A stretch of DNA of 64,000 bases from Desmonostoc vinosum HA7617-LM4 (GTDB taxonomy: Bacteria; Cyanobacteriota; Cyanobacteriia; Cyanobacteriales; Nostocaceae). Made by a program: the position numbers and the translations under genes. This document shows positions 25,799-36,079 of the stretch, one piece after another (positions within the stretch are counted from its first letter, which is position 1; every line of letters starts with the position of its first letter). The DNA lies in assembly GCA_019359515.1 (NCBI GenBank), contig JAHHHC010000002.1:124001-188000 (forward strand). Reading direction: 5' to 3'. Under the pieces are notes generated by a model. That model worked only from the letters and a program-made list of their open reading frames with translations, was not told the DNA's origin and did no database searches.

Positions 25799-27307
25799 AT
25801 GGCAAGAGATCTACGGGGATTCATCAAAATTCTGGAACAAAAGGGTCAATTACGGCGAATTTCAGCTTTAGTTGACCCAGATTTAGAAATAGCGGAGATT
25901 TCTAACCGGATGCTGCAAAAAGGTGGGCCAGGGTTGTTATTTGAAAACGTCAAAGGCGCTTCTTTCCCCGTAGCGGTGAATTTGATGGGAACCGTGGAAA
26001 GGATATGCTGGGCAATGAATATGCAGCATCCAGAAGAGTTAGAAACTTTAGGTAAGAAGTTGTCGATGTTGCAACAGCCAAAACCGCCGAAAAAGATTTC
26101 CCAAGCAATAGATTTTGGAAAAGTGCTGTTTGATGTCGTCAAGGCAAAACCAGGACGTGACTTTTTTCCTGCTTGTCAGCAAGTGGTAATCCAAGGCGAT
26201 GATTTGGATTTGAATAAGTTACCTTTGATACGCCCATATCCTGGTGATGCAGGTAAGATTATCACGCTAGGATTAGTAATTACAAAGGATTGTGAAACAG
26301 GAACACCAAATGTAGGCGTGTATCGTTTACAACTGCAATCCCAAAATACGATGACAGTCCACTGGTTATCAGTGCGTGGTGGGGCTAGACATTTGCGAAA
26401 AGCTGCCGAACGTGGGAAGAAATTAGAAGTAGCGATCGCTCTTGGTGTTGATCCGCTAATTATCATGGCAGCGGCTACGCCCATACCTGTAGATTTATCA
26501 GAATGGCTATTTGCTGGGCTTTATGGTGGTTCGGGTGTGCAACTGGCAAAATGCAAAACCGTAGATTTGGAAGTACCTGCAGATGCAGAATTTGTTTTGG
26601 AAGGGACAATTACACCAGGGGAAGTTTTACCAGATGGGCCTTTTGGCGATCATATGGGTTACTACGGAGGTGCAGAGGATTCACCCTTAATCCGCTTCCA
26701 ATGCATGACACACCGTAAAAATCCGATTTATTTGACCACATTTAGTGGACGCCCACCCAAAGAAGAGGCGATGATGGCGATCGCACTCAATCGCATCTAT
26801 ACCCCTATTCTGCGGCAACAGGTATCAGAAATTGTCGATTTCTTCTTGCCAATGGAAGCTTTAAGTTACAAAGCAGCAATTATTTCCATTGATAAAGCGT
26901 ATCCAGGACAAGCACGACGGGCAGCTTTGGCCTTTTGGAGTGCCTTGCCTCAATTTACTTACACCAAATTTGTGATTGTCGTAGATAAAGACATAAATAT
27001 TCGCGATCCGCGTCAAGTAGTGTGGGCAATTAGTTCCAAAGTTGACCCTGTGCGAGATGTATTTATTTTGCCAAATACACCCTTTGATACTCTAGATTTC
27101 GCTAGTGAGAAAATTGGTTTAGGTGGACGCATGGGAATTGATGCAACGACAAAGATTCCGCCAGAAACTGAACATGAATGGGGTGCGACCTTAGAATCAG
27201 ATCCAGATGTAGCAGAGATGGTAGAAAGACGATGGACAGAGTATGGCTTAGCAGATTTGCGCTTAGGAGAAGTTGACCCAAATTTGTTTGGCTACGATAT
27301 GAAATAG
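25799..27307 (+). CDS. UbiD family decarboxylase
   Basis: This 502-residue protein belongs to the UbiD family of prenylated-FMN-dependent (de)carboxylases. Typical segments are ARDLRGFIKILEQKGQLRRI at the start, GVYRLQLQSQNTMTVHW with the R-x-Q-type metal site, and GTITPGEVLPDGPFGDHMGYYG with the catalytic Glu-Asp region. LGGRMGIDATTKIPPETEHEWG lies near the C-terminus. Its role could be 4-hydroxybenzoate-derived decarboxylation in plastoquinone synthesis, but substrate prediction in this family is unreliable. ATG 25799 is the natural start. No ubiX-like partner lies nearby. Confidence 0.93.
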   Translation: MARDLRGFIKILEQKGQLRRISALVDPDLEIAEISNRMLQKGGPGLLFENVKGASFPVAVNLMGTVERICWAMNMQHPEELETLGKKLSMLQQPKPPKKISQAIDFGKVLFDVVKAKPGRDFFPACQQVVIQGDDLDLNKLPLIRPYPGDAGKIITLGLVITKDCETGTPNVGVYRLQLQSQNTMTVHWLSVRGGARHLRKAAERGKKLEVAIALGVDPLIIMAAATPIPVDLSEWLFAGLYGGSGVQLAKCKTVDLEVPADAEFVLEGTITPGEVLPDGPFGDHMGYYGGAEDSPLIRFQCMTHRKNPIYLTTFSGRPPKEEAMMAIALNRIYTPILRQQVSEIVDFFLPMEALSYKAAIISIDKAYPGQARRAALAFWSALPQFTYTKFVIVVDKDINIRDPRQVVWAISSKVDPVRDVFILPNTPFDTLDFASEKIGLGGRMGIDATTKIPPETEHEWGATLESDPDVAEMVERRWTEYGLADLRLGEVDPNLFGYDMK

Positions 27308-27371
27308 AAAAAAATAAATTAGTCCAACAAGCTAAAGCCTGTTGAGCTAATAATAAAAATTTGGAGAAAAT

Positions 27372-27899
27372 ATGAAAAAATTTACATCACAGCTAGTAAT
27401 GGGATTAGCACTCAGTTTTACTAGTGTGATTGTTAATAGTACTATGACTAATCAATTGGTTTTAGCAAAACCAACCAATCTACACAAGTGCGATATTTTT
27501 GCTTATGTCACCGATACAGATCCGCAAGGTATAAATGTACGGAAAGCTGCGGGCACTAGGAATAGAATTGTCGGGAAAATACCCATTAATGAAACAGTTA
27601 AAATTATCGCTATTGCTGGAAATTGGGTACAGATTACCAATGCTAGCGACGGGTTTCAAGGAACGGGATGGGTATTTGTCAAAAATTTAGGTATATCAAC
27701 AAAAGGGTATGCTACTAATGGCGTAGATATTTACACAAATGCTAATCTGCAAAGCCGAAAAATCATTAGAGTTCCTGCTAGTTTGAATATCAAATTATTA
27801 GGTTGTAAAGGAGATTGGGCAAAGGTAGAATATAAAGGATTGAAGGGTTGGTTAGCAAAAGAAGATCAGTGTGGTGCAGCTCTTACTAGTTGTTCTTAG
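27372..27899 (+). CDS. Exported SH3b-domain protein
   Basis: This 175-residue protein has a signal peptide (about residues 1-32, ending LVLAKP) and two bacterial SH3-like repeats. The first is VTDTDPQGINVRKAAGTRNRIVGKI with WVQITNASDGFQGTGWV, and the second is GVDIYTNANLQSRKII with WAKVEYKGLKGWLAKEDQCG. Four cysteines in the mature part may form disulfides. SH3b proteins usually bind cell-wall peptides. It follows the UbiD-family gene by 64 bases, with ggagaa as a ribosome binding site. Confidence 0.8.
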   Translation: MKKFTSQLVMGLALSFTSVIVNSTMTNQLVLAKPTNLHKCDIFAYVTDTDPQGINVRKAAGTRNRIVGKIPINETVKIIAIAGNWVQITNASDGFQGTGWVFVKNLGISTKGYATNGVDIYTNANLQSRKIIRVPASLNIKLLGCKGDWAKVEYKGLKGWLAKEDQCGAALTSCS

Positions 27900-27975
27900 T
27901 TTGATGGTAATACAGTTTTTTAGCACTAAAATTCTCTAACTACGAACTGTTTTTATATTTATCCTTAAAAACTAT

Positions 27976-28099
27976 AACTAGGTAATCCAGTGATATCAAT
28001 CTCAAGAGAAAACTCGACCTTGCGCTCCAATAGCAAGCGTTCGCGAATCTCCTGCTCAATTAATTCTCTTTCGAGCTTTGTAATGCCACTATTAAACGC
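27976..28099 (-). pseudogene. In-frame 3' continuation after the OYE-family stop codon, possible gene remnant
   Basis: Directly after the TGA at 28100-28102, the same frame stays open for about 41 codons. It encodes AFNSGITKLERELIEQEI followed by a helical, charged stretch ending DITGLPSYSF and TAA. The composition is that of a natural protein. It may be a decayed downstream gene or the lost C-terminus of the preceding protein; I do not recognise a family. Confidence 0.35.
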
Positions 28100-29272
28100 T
28101 CAACATTCCCTGATTCCTGCTAATTGATGAATTTGTTGAGTGTACCAGATAATTTCAAGCATTCCCTGATCCATGTCCGTATTTGATGTTAGCTGTGGCT
28201 GTAGATTAATATTTTCAGTTCGACTGGTTAAAAGTTGCATTGGAAGATCTGGTGCAACTGCTAAAGGTCTTGCCAAACCAATCACATCCACACTGTCCTC
28301 AGAAATTGCTTGTACCATAGCATTAACTGAGCGAAAGCCCCCAGTCAACATAATTGGAATAGAAACAATTGAGCGCACGAGGCGAACATATTCTAGAAAA
28401 TAAGCTTCTCGTTGCCTTGTACTTTCTTTTTGAGGAATTTTTACCTGACCCATCATTGCCAATTTTTCGTAAGTTCCACCAGATATTTCAACTAAATCAA
28501 CACCAACTTGTTCTAAAGCCTGAACAACATTAATAGACTCTTCTTCCGTAAAACCACCTCGTTGAAAATCAGCAGAATTGAGTTTGACACTAATCGGAAA
28601 ATCTCGACCAAGACAGCTACGTATCCCTTGATACACCTCTAACAAGAAACGCATACGTTTTTCTGGCGTTCCTCCCCATTTATCAGTACGTAAATTAGAA
28701 ACAGGAGATAAAAACTGGCTAATCAAATAGCCATGAGCTGCATGAATTTGTATGCCAGTAAAACCAACTTTTTTGGCTACTGTTGCTGTATAAATGTGAC
28801 GCTCAATTAATTGTTCAATCTCGGCTGGAGTCAATGCTCTAGGATGAGCAAATTCTTGAGCGGGCAGTTGTAAGGGAACTGAAGATGGTGCCACAGGTTG
28901 AGATGATAAATATTTTGGTGATTGCCGTCCTGGATGGTTAATCTGCATCCATACATGACCTCCTTTTGTTTTGCTTGCATTTGCCCATTGTTCTAGTAAT
29001 ACTAAATGTTGTTCATCCTCAATTACAATGTCATTTGGTAAAACTAGTGCTGAACTATCAATCATTACATTGCCTGTAATTAATAATCCTGCACCTCCTA
29101 ATGCCCATCGTTTATACAAGCTAACTATTTCTGGTGTTGGAGCATTATTACTATCACCTAATTGCTCATTCATTGCAGCTTTAGCTATGCGATTTGGTAA
29201 CTGCGCCCCACACAATAGTTTTAACGGCTGGTTGAGAATTGCTACTTTGTTTGTCATAGGTTTAACTGACAT
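28100..29272 (-). CDS. NADH:flavin oxidoreductase, old yellow enzyme family
   Basis: This 390-residue TIM-barrel flavoenzyme resembles old yellow enzyme/2,4-dienoyl-CoA reductase N-terminal domains. LPNRIAKAAMNEQLGD, GAGLLITGNVMID, HVWMQINHPGRQSP and GFTGIQIHAAHGYLISQFLSP (with the His pair that binds the substrate oxygen) are visible. VKLNSADFQRGGFTEEES and a final IGLARPL flavin-phosphate motif follow. It reduces activated double bonds with NAD(P)H; the physiological substrate is unknown. The start at 29272 allows a short N-terminal extension, and Met6 is an alternative. The in-frame continuation past the stop is noted separately. Confidence 0.9.
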   Translation of the reverse strand: MSVKPMTNKVAILNQPLKLLCGAQLPNRIAKAAMNEQLGDSNNAPTPEIVSLYKRWALGGAGLLITGNVMIDSSALVLPNDIVIEDEQHLVLLEQWANASKTKGGHVWMQINHPGRQSPKYLSSQPVAPSSVPLQLPAQEFAHPRALTPAEIEQLIERHIYTATVAKKVGFTGIQIHAAHGYLISQFLSPVSNLRTDKWGGTPEKRMRFLLEVYQGIRSCLGRDFPISVKLNSADFQRGGFTEEESINVVQALEQVGVDLVEISGGTYEKLAMMGQVKIPQKESTRQREAYFLEYVRLVRSIVSIPIMLTGGFRSVNAMVQAISEDSVDVIGLARPLAVAPDLPMQLLTSRTENINLQPQLTSNTDMDQGMLEIIWYTQQIHQLAGIREC

Positions 29273-29344
29273 TAATTACCATTATTATCGAAATTTTCTA
29301 ATTTTTGTTGAGGGAGAGATACGAGCCAAAAGATTTGTTCTTGA

Positions 29345-30283
29345 TTACAAAGCTTGTAAAATCTCCTCATCTACAGAAAAATCAACCTCTGCTTTGTCAT
29401 TTCCAGCCGCGAGATAATCATTTTCAAAGGAATCAGTTAGCCCAGAAATTAAGTCATACTCAGGTTGCCAATTTAATTGAGTCACCGCTTTATTCACCGC
29501 AGCAAAGAAATGCTGTACCCGCATGGGAAAAGCTTTACGTTTGCCAAAATCAAACTTTTTCGGGTCGTAATGGACAATATTTACAGCATCGGCTGATTTA
29601 CCCGCAGCTACAGCACAAGCACGGGCTAAACCATCAAAAGTCACAAAGCGATCGCCAGAAATATTATAAATTTGCTTTAGAGCTTGTTCATTGCCCAAAA
29701 CTTGAGACATTGCCTTGGCTAAATCCTTGACATGTCCTAGTTGGGTAATGTGTAATCCATTACCAGGAATTGGAACTGGACGATCGCGTACAATTCTGTC
29801 AAAAAACCAGCTTTCTAACTCGTTATAATTACGTGGCCCGTAGATGTAAGTAGGACGAATGGAGGTAAAAGGTAATTCCTGTTGTCTTAGGTAAGCTTCT
29901 GTTTCATGCTTACCTTGATGACGGCTTTTTGGATCGACCTTATCGCCTTCTACATGAGGCAATTGATCAGATTTCAGGTATACTCCAGCAGAACTCATAT
30001 ACACAAAATGCTGTATTTTACCTTGAAAAATTTCTGCCAGCGGTTGAGTATCTGTTAGTTCTCGTCCATTATTGTCAAAAATAGCATCAAACTCTTCTTG
30101 TGCTAACTTTTCTTTTAATTGAGTAGCATCGGTGCGATCGCCTGTAATTTGTCCTACTCCCGGTAAATCAGGTACTGGACGATTACCACGATTAAACAAT
30201 ACTACCTCATGCCCCTGTTCCACTAGTAGTTGTGTCAGGTAAACACCAATGAATCGAGTGCCGCCCATAATCAGAATTCGCAT
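29345..30283 (-). CDS. CSP41-like NAD-dependent epimerase/dehydratase family protein
   Basis: This 312-residue atypical short-chain dehydrogenase has the Rossmann motif MGGTRFIGVYL at residues 6-16 and HFVYMSSAGVYLKSDQLPH. It lacks a canonical YxxxK dyad at the usual place. The region GDKVDPKSRHQGKHETEAYL and SIRPTYIYGPRNYNELESWFFDR match the cyanobacterial homologues of chloroplast CSP41b, an RNA-binding protein of plastids. The cyanobacterial function is not settled. ATG 30283 is the natural start. A glycosyltransferase is encoded divergently. Confidence 0.88.
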   Translation of the reverse strand: MRILIMGGTRFIGVYLTQLLVEQGHEVVLFNRGNRPVPDLPGVGQITGDRTDATQLKEKLAQEEFDAIFDNNGRELTDTQPLAEIFQGKIQHFVYMSSAGVYLKSDQLPHVEGDKVDPKSRHQGKHETEAYLRQQELPFTSIRPTYIYGPRNYNELESWFFDRIVRDRPVPIPGNGLHITQLGHVKDLAKAMSQVLGNEQALKQIYNISGDRFVTFDGLARACAVAAGKSADAVNIVHYDPKKFDFGKRKAFPMRVQHFFAAVNKAVTQLNWQPEYDLISGLTDSFENDYLAAGNDKAEVDFSVDEEILQAL

Positions 30284-30523
30284 AAATTCCCAATTCCTAT
30301 TTCAATTGTTGAGGGATTAGGGGCTGGGAATGAGGGAGAAATTTTCCCCGCATCCTCTTGCCCAATCCCCAATCTGAGGTTATCAGGTTACAGTATCCCT
30401 CTGGAACCTCTTATGGGAAATTACGTCTTAGATTTAACCTGGGGCGCTTCCCATTCCACAAAGGGAAACTTTTCAGTTAACCTCATAATTTACCCAAGTG
30501 TTTTTCATCCATTCAAGTTAGCT

Positions 30524-31669
30524 GTGCCCTTGAAATATGCTTTAGTTCATGAGTGGCTAACACCTAAAGCCACTGGCGGATCAGAACTCGTTGTCAGGGA
30601 AATTTTGAATCATGTTGATGCTGATTTATATGCCCTCATTGATTTTGAATCCAGCAATCCCGAAAGTTATCTATACAAGCGTCAAATTGGCAGAACGTTT
30701 CTCCAGTACTTACCCTCTGCACGCAATGGTGTACAGAAATATTTGCCGTTATTGCCATTGGCAATTGAACAGCTAGATTTACGCCACTATGACGTAATTC
30801 TCTCTTCATCTCACGCCGTTGCCAAAGGAGTTTTGACTACTCCAACTCAGTTGCATATTTGCTACTGTCACAGTCCTATGCGCTATGCTTGGGACTTAAC
30901 TTTTGACTATTTGCACCACAGCAAGCTGGGTAGTGGTTTAGCTGGTTGGGTAACGCGATATATATTGCATCGTTTGCGTCAATGGGATGTATTGAGTGCA
31001 AATCGCGTTGATTACTTTATTGCTAACTCTGAGCATACAGCGCGTCGAATTTGGCGTTGCTATCGACGAGAAGCAACAGTCATTTACCCACCAGTAAACA
31101 TTGCAGAGTTTCCATTTTCTCCTCAAAAAGAGGATTTTTACCTGACAGTTTCGCGGCTAGTAAGTTATAAGCAAGTAACTTTGATTGTGAAAGCTTTTAA
31201 CCAACTCAAACGACCATTAGTAGTCATTGGTACAGGAGACGAAATGACAAAGATTCGCAAGATAGCTAACTCTAATATTCAGATATTAGGATGGCAACCA
31301 GATGATGTTGTAAAAAAATATATGGCTAAAGCAAAAGCCTTTGTTTATGCAGCCTGTGAAGATTTTGGTATTGCCTTGGTAGAAGCACAAGCTTGTGGCA
31401 CTCCGGTAATAGCCTACGGTGCAGGAGGGGCGTTAGAGACTGTGCGAGATGTTCGCTCTTGTGTTGAGACAGGAACTGGAATATTTTTTCCAGAACAAAC
31501 AGAGGCAGCCTTAATCGCAGCAGTAGAAAAGTTTGAAATGTATGAAGTTTCAATGAATCCTGAGTATCTGCGATCGCACGCTGTCCAGTTCTCGCCACAA
31601 ATCTTTGCAGATCGTTACCGGGAATTTTTAAATCAATGCCAGCAAAAAAGCCCTTTTTTGGTGTCATGA
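30524..31669 (+). CDS. Glycosyltransferase family 4
   Basis: The protein is a GT-B retaining glycosyltransferase. The N-terminal half begins LKYALVHEWLTPKATGGSEL, and the C-terminal Glycos_transf_1 domain has FYLTVSRLVSYKQV, VIGTGDEM, ILGWQPDDVVKKYMAKA and the nucleotide-sugar motif EDFGIALVEAQACGTPVIAY. The open frame extends back to 30230 through sequence that overlaps the opposite gene and looks non-protein-like. GTG 30524 is therefore the likely start, giving 381 residues; ATG 30413 is a second choice. It probably adds mannose or a similar sugar to an exopolysaccharide, as it is followed by a sugar-phosphate transferase and GDP-fucose genes. Confidence 0.88.
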   Translation: MPLKYALVHEWLTPKATGGSELVVREILNHVDADLYALIDFESSNPESYLYKRQIGRTFLQYLPSARNGVQKYLPLLPLAIEQLDLRHYDVILSSSHAVAKGVLTTPTQLHICYCHSPMRYAWDLTFDYLHHSKLGSGLAGWVTRYILHRLRQWDVLSANRVDYFIANSEHTARRIWRCYRREATVIYPPVNIAEFPFSPQKEDFYLTVSRLVSYKQVTLIVKAFNQLKRPLVVIGTGDEMTKIRKIANSNIQILGWQPDDVVKKYMAKAKAFVYAACEDFGIALVEAQACGTPVIAYGAGGALETVRDVRSCVETGTGIFFPEQTEAALIAAVEKFEMYEVSMNPEYLRSHAVQFSPQIFADRYREFLNQCQQKSPFLVS

Positions 31670-31775
31670 TCTAAATTTATTTGCTTATTTTATATGCTTT
31701 TGGTAATTTTCCCCCAGAAGCACCTCCTTTTGGCTTTAAGATTGGGACTATGTGTGGTGTGGATTGTTAAGGAGT

Positions 31776-32537
31776 ATGATGACTGCCCAGAGCTCACTCC
31801 TCTCCGGCAAGCGAGGCATACGGCAAGACGCTAAAGCGTCTACGCGTACTTTCTTAAAACGTGGTCAACAGACAAAGATGCCTAAGGTGAAACCCAAAGG
31901 TTTGCCTTTTCAAGGTTTGAACGGAGAGTTTGCCAAGCGACTGTTCGATATTGTATTTTCACTGTCGGTATTAATCTTGTTTTTCCCGGTCTACTTGATC
32001 TTGTCCTTGCTGATTGCTTTCAGTTCGGAAGGCCCGATTTTTTACGTCCAAGAACGAGTTGGTAAAAACTACAAACGCTTTAATTGTATTAAATTCCGTA
32101 CAATGGTTAGCAATGCCGACGAAGTTCTCGTGCAAATGATGGAAACATCTCCTCAATTGCGGCAAGAATTTGAAACCAGCTTTAAGCTCAAGCAAGACCC
32201 CAGAATCACTAAAATTGGTCGATTTCTGCGAATTACCAGTTTGGACGAATTTCCTCAGTTCTGGAATGTTTTAAAAGGGGATATGAGTGTGGTCGGCCCT
32301 AGACCCCTTGTAGAGGAAGAACTACCGAAATATGGTTGTTATATCGATGAGATTTTAACAATCCGTCCAGGCATAACAGGACTGTGGCAAGTGTCTGGAC
32401 GTAACGATATTCCGTACCCCCGGAGAGTCCAAATAGACCTGCATTATGTTAAATTCAGAAACTTTTGGCTCGATTTATGGATCATCCTGAAAACTATTGA
32501 TGTGGTAGTTATGCCCAAAAATAACGGAGCATACTGA
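31776..32537 (+). CDS. Polyprenyl-phosphate sugar-1-phosphate transferase (exopolysaccharide initiation)
   Basis: This member of the bacterial sugar transferase family (WcaJ/RfbP C-terminal type) attaches the first sugar phosphate to undecaprenyl phosphate. One membrane helix (LFDIVFSLSVLILFFPVYLI) precedes the catalytic part, which shows KFRTMVSNADE, RITKIGRFLR, TSLDEFPQFWNVLKGDMSVV and GPRP. RPGITGLWQVSGRND and LHYVKFRNFWLDLWIILKT complete it. ATG 31776 is preferred over the frame start at 31752. Residues of about 12-25 (KRGIRQDAKASTR) come from a short dispersed repeat at 31810-31845. The large N-terminal membrane domain of WcaJ-type enzymes is absent. Confidence 0.92.
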   Translation: MMTAQSSLLSGKRGIRQDAKASTRTFLKRGQQTKMPKVKPKGLPFQGLNGEFAKRLFDIVFSLSVLILFFPVYLILSLLIAFSSEGPIFYVQERVGKNYKRFNCIKFRTMVSNADEVLVQMMETSPQLRQEFETSFKLKQDPRITKIGRFLRITSLDEFPQFWNVLKGDMSVVGPRPLVEEELPKYGCYIDEILTIRPGITGLWQVSGRNDIPYPRRVQIDLHYVKFRNFWLDLWIILKTIDVVVMPKNNGAY

Positions 32538-33185
32538 AATGAGTCATTAGTCCTTGATCAATGAGTCATTAGTACCGGGAACTAATGACTCATGGCTTTA
32601 ATGAAAGGGAATAGGTGAGCCACCCCCGTGGGCATGGGAGTGGCGTGGTTTCCCCCATGGGCGACTGCACGATCTTCATGCAGCGTCTCCCCTTGGGGAA
32701 GGAGCGTCACCCGTTAGCGCAGCGTCTTTGACAGGAGAATGGGAATAGGCAAAGACTAGGCACCCACAAGGGGCGGGGTTTTGTTAGCACCTGTCTGTTT
32801 AAGCAAGCCACGCGGTAGCGTCTTGTAGAGAAGCCTTCCCGCAGGTTATCTTGATTTTTTGATAAATCCTATATAGGGCATGAAAATCCTCTTCTAAGTG
32901 CCCCTAGCCCCTATTTTCGCGTTGATTTATTCAGCCTTCACAAACAACAAAACTATATGAAGTTTCAGCAAATTTTAAAAACATGATCAATAGTTACTTA
33001 AGTATCTTGATTTAACCTAGATAAAGGTTACTTGTTAAATTATTTTTAATTAAGTATATTTATTGACGGTAAACTTATCATATCAATTAATACTCGTAGT
33101 TTTCTCATTATGCAATTTAGTAATTAGCTGCTAAGTTGTATCAGATTGTATGTAAATTTTTCATCAAAGATAATCGAGGGATCTA
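32538..33185. repeat. Long intergenic region with a partial IS-end-like repeat
   Basis: No ORF is supported. At 32545-32592 a short direct repeat gagtcattagt recurs. At 32614-32735 there is a reverse, diverged copy of the structured repeat (core gtggcgtggtttcccccatg, ending gcgtcacccgttagcgcagc). Around 32800-32850 lies a dispersed-repeat fragment (aagccacgcggtagcgtctt). From 32900 onward the sequence is AT-rich and probably carries the gmd promoter. Confidence 0.55.
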
Positions 33186-33191
33186 TTGGGC

Positions 33192-35239
<2,048 letters not shown>

Positions 35240-35245
35240 TTGTAC

Positions 35246-35271
35246 GGTGGGCATCTAGCCCACCTAAATTT
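35246..35271 (+). terminator. Rho-independent terminator after gmd-fcl
   Basis: A perfect 7-bp GC-rich stem GGTGGGC-atcta-GCCCACC is followed by taaattttt, 7 bases after the fcl stop. The stop codon of the opposite-strand GNAT gene lies inside it, so the hairpin may serve both convergent genes. Confidence 0.8.
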
Positions 35272-35770
35272 TTATCTCAAATATTGAAGCGTCAAAGGCA
35301 ATGTTTAACTTTAAAAAAATATCAGATTTGTGGTTGACAGCCCATTCAATATTCCAATCAGTAAATCCAAGACTGCGGTAAAGTTTTGATGCTATCTCGT
35401 TACCTCGTTGGTAACTCGTCGCAATTAATTCAACTTCTGGGTAAAGTTTGAGACGCCGAACCACTTCAAGTATTGTTGCGCGTCCATAACCTTTTCGTTG
35501 ATATTTGTGATCAATCATCAGGCGGATAATAAATCCAACGCCAGCATCTATTTCATACATTGTAAAGCCAACCATCGGCGATCGCGGCTGCTCATAACCC
35601 AATACTGTGGCATCATAGATAGCTAAAGGAAAAAGATTTGGGTTAACCTTAGCTTCAGCTAATGATTTGACGTTTGATGCCACAAAACCTTTTTGAGATT
35701 CTTCCACTTCTAAACCGATACATTCATGAAAATTATCAAGCGTGACATTGCGTAAATGTATCCTAGTCAA
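35264..35770 (-). CDS. GNAT family N-acetyltransferase
   Basis: This 168-residue acetyltransferase has the GNAT acetyl-CoA signature in LMIDHKYQRKGYGRATILEV (R-x-x-G-x-G/A). GFTMYEIDAGVGFIIRL forms the central strands, and SLGFTDWNIEW lies near the C-terminus. It resembles spermine/spermidine acetyltransferase-like members, but the substrate is not determinable. ATG 35770 is the natural start. A structured, inverted-repeat-bounded region lies upstream at 35824-35941. Confidence 0.85.
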   Translation of the reverse strand: MTRIHLRNVTLDNFHECIGLEVEESQKGFVASNVKSLAEAKVNPNLFPLAIYDATVLGYEQPRSPMVGFTMYEIDAGVGFIIRLMIDHKYQRKGYGRATILEVVRRLKLYPEVELIATSYQRGNEIASKLYRSLGFTDWNIEWAVNHKSDIFLKLNIAFDASIFEIKI

Positions 35771-35823
35771 ACATTCTCCTTGGTTTAGATATCTAATTTA
35801 GAATGCAAATATAAAACTAAGTA

Positions 35824-35970
35824 ACCAGAGTGTAGGAAATAACCTATAGCGTTGACAGTGATATGTTCAACTTGACAACAAACAGTTGCGCTTGATGAAC
35901 ATCAATCGTACTTGATCGCAGGTAATTCCCATCACTCTGGTGCTTTTTGGTGGTTAAGTTCCACCAAAGT
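35824..35970. promoter_or_regulatory. Structured intergenic element of unknown function
   Basis: A perfect 9-bp inverted repeat ACCAGAGTG (35824-35832) / CACTCTGGT (35933-35941) encloses smaller hairpins such as GTTGA-cagtgatatgt-TCAAC. It is followed on the + strand by gcttttt and a second hairpin TTTGGTGG-ttaagtt-CCACCAAA. It lies in the leader of the GNAT gene on the minus strand. It could be a small RNA (+) or a leader (-). The rest of the gap, to 36079, shows nothing clear. Confidence 0.35.
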
Positions 35971-36079
35971 GTAAAAGTAAAGGGCTTTGTAAGTATATAA
36001 CGGTAGATTTGAATTCATTGTATAGCAGCACACATTTTTACTTGAGTTCTGCGAGTTTTTTCTGAGAAGATTGAAGTCA

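Noticed and set aside
30230-30523. N-terminal extension of the glycosyltransferase frame
   Set aside because: The extension overlaps the start of the opposite epimerase gene and low-complexity intergenic sequence; GTG 30524 begins at the conserved LKYALVHEW.
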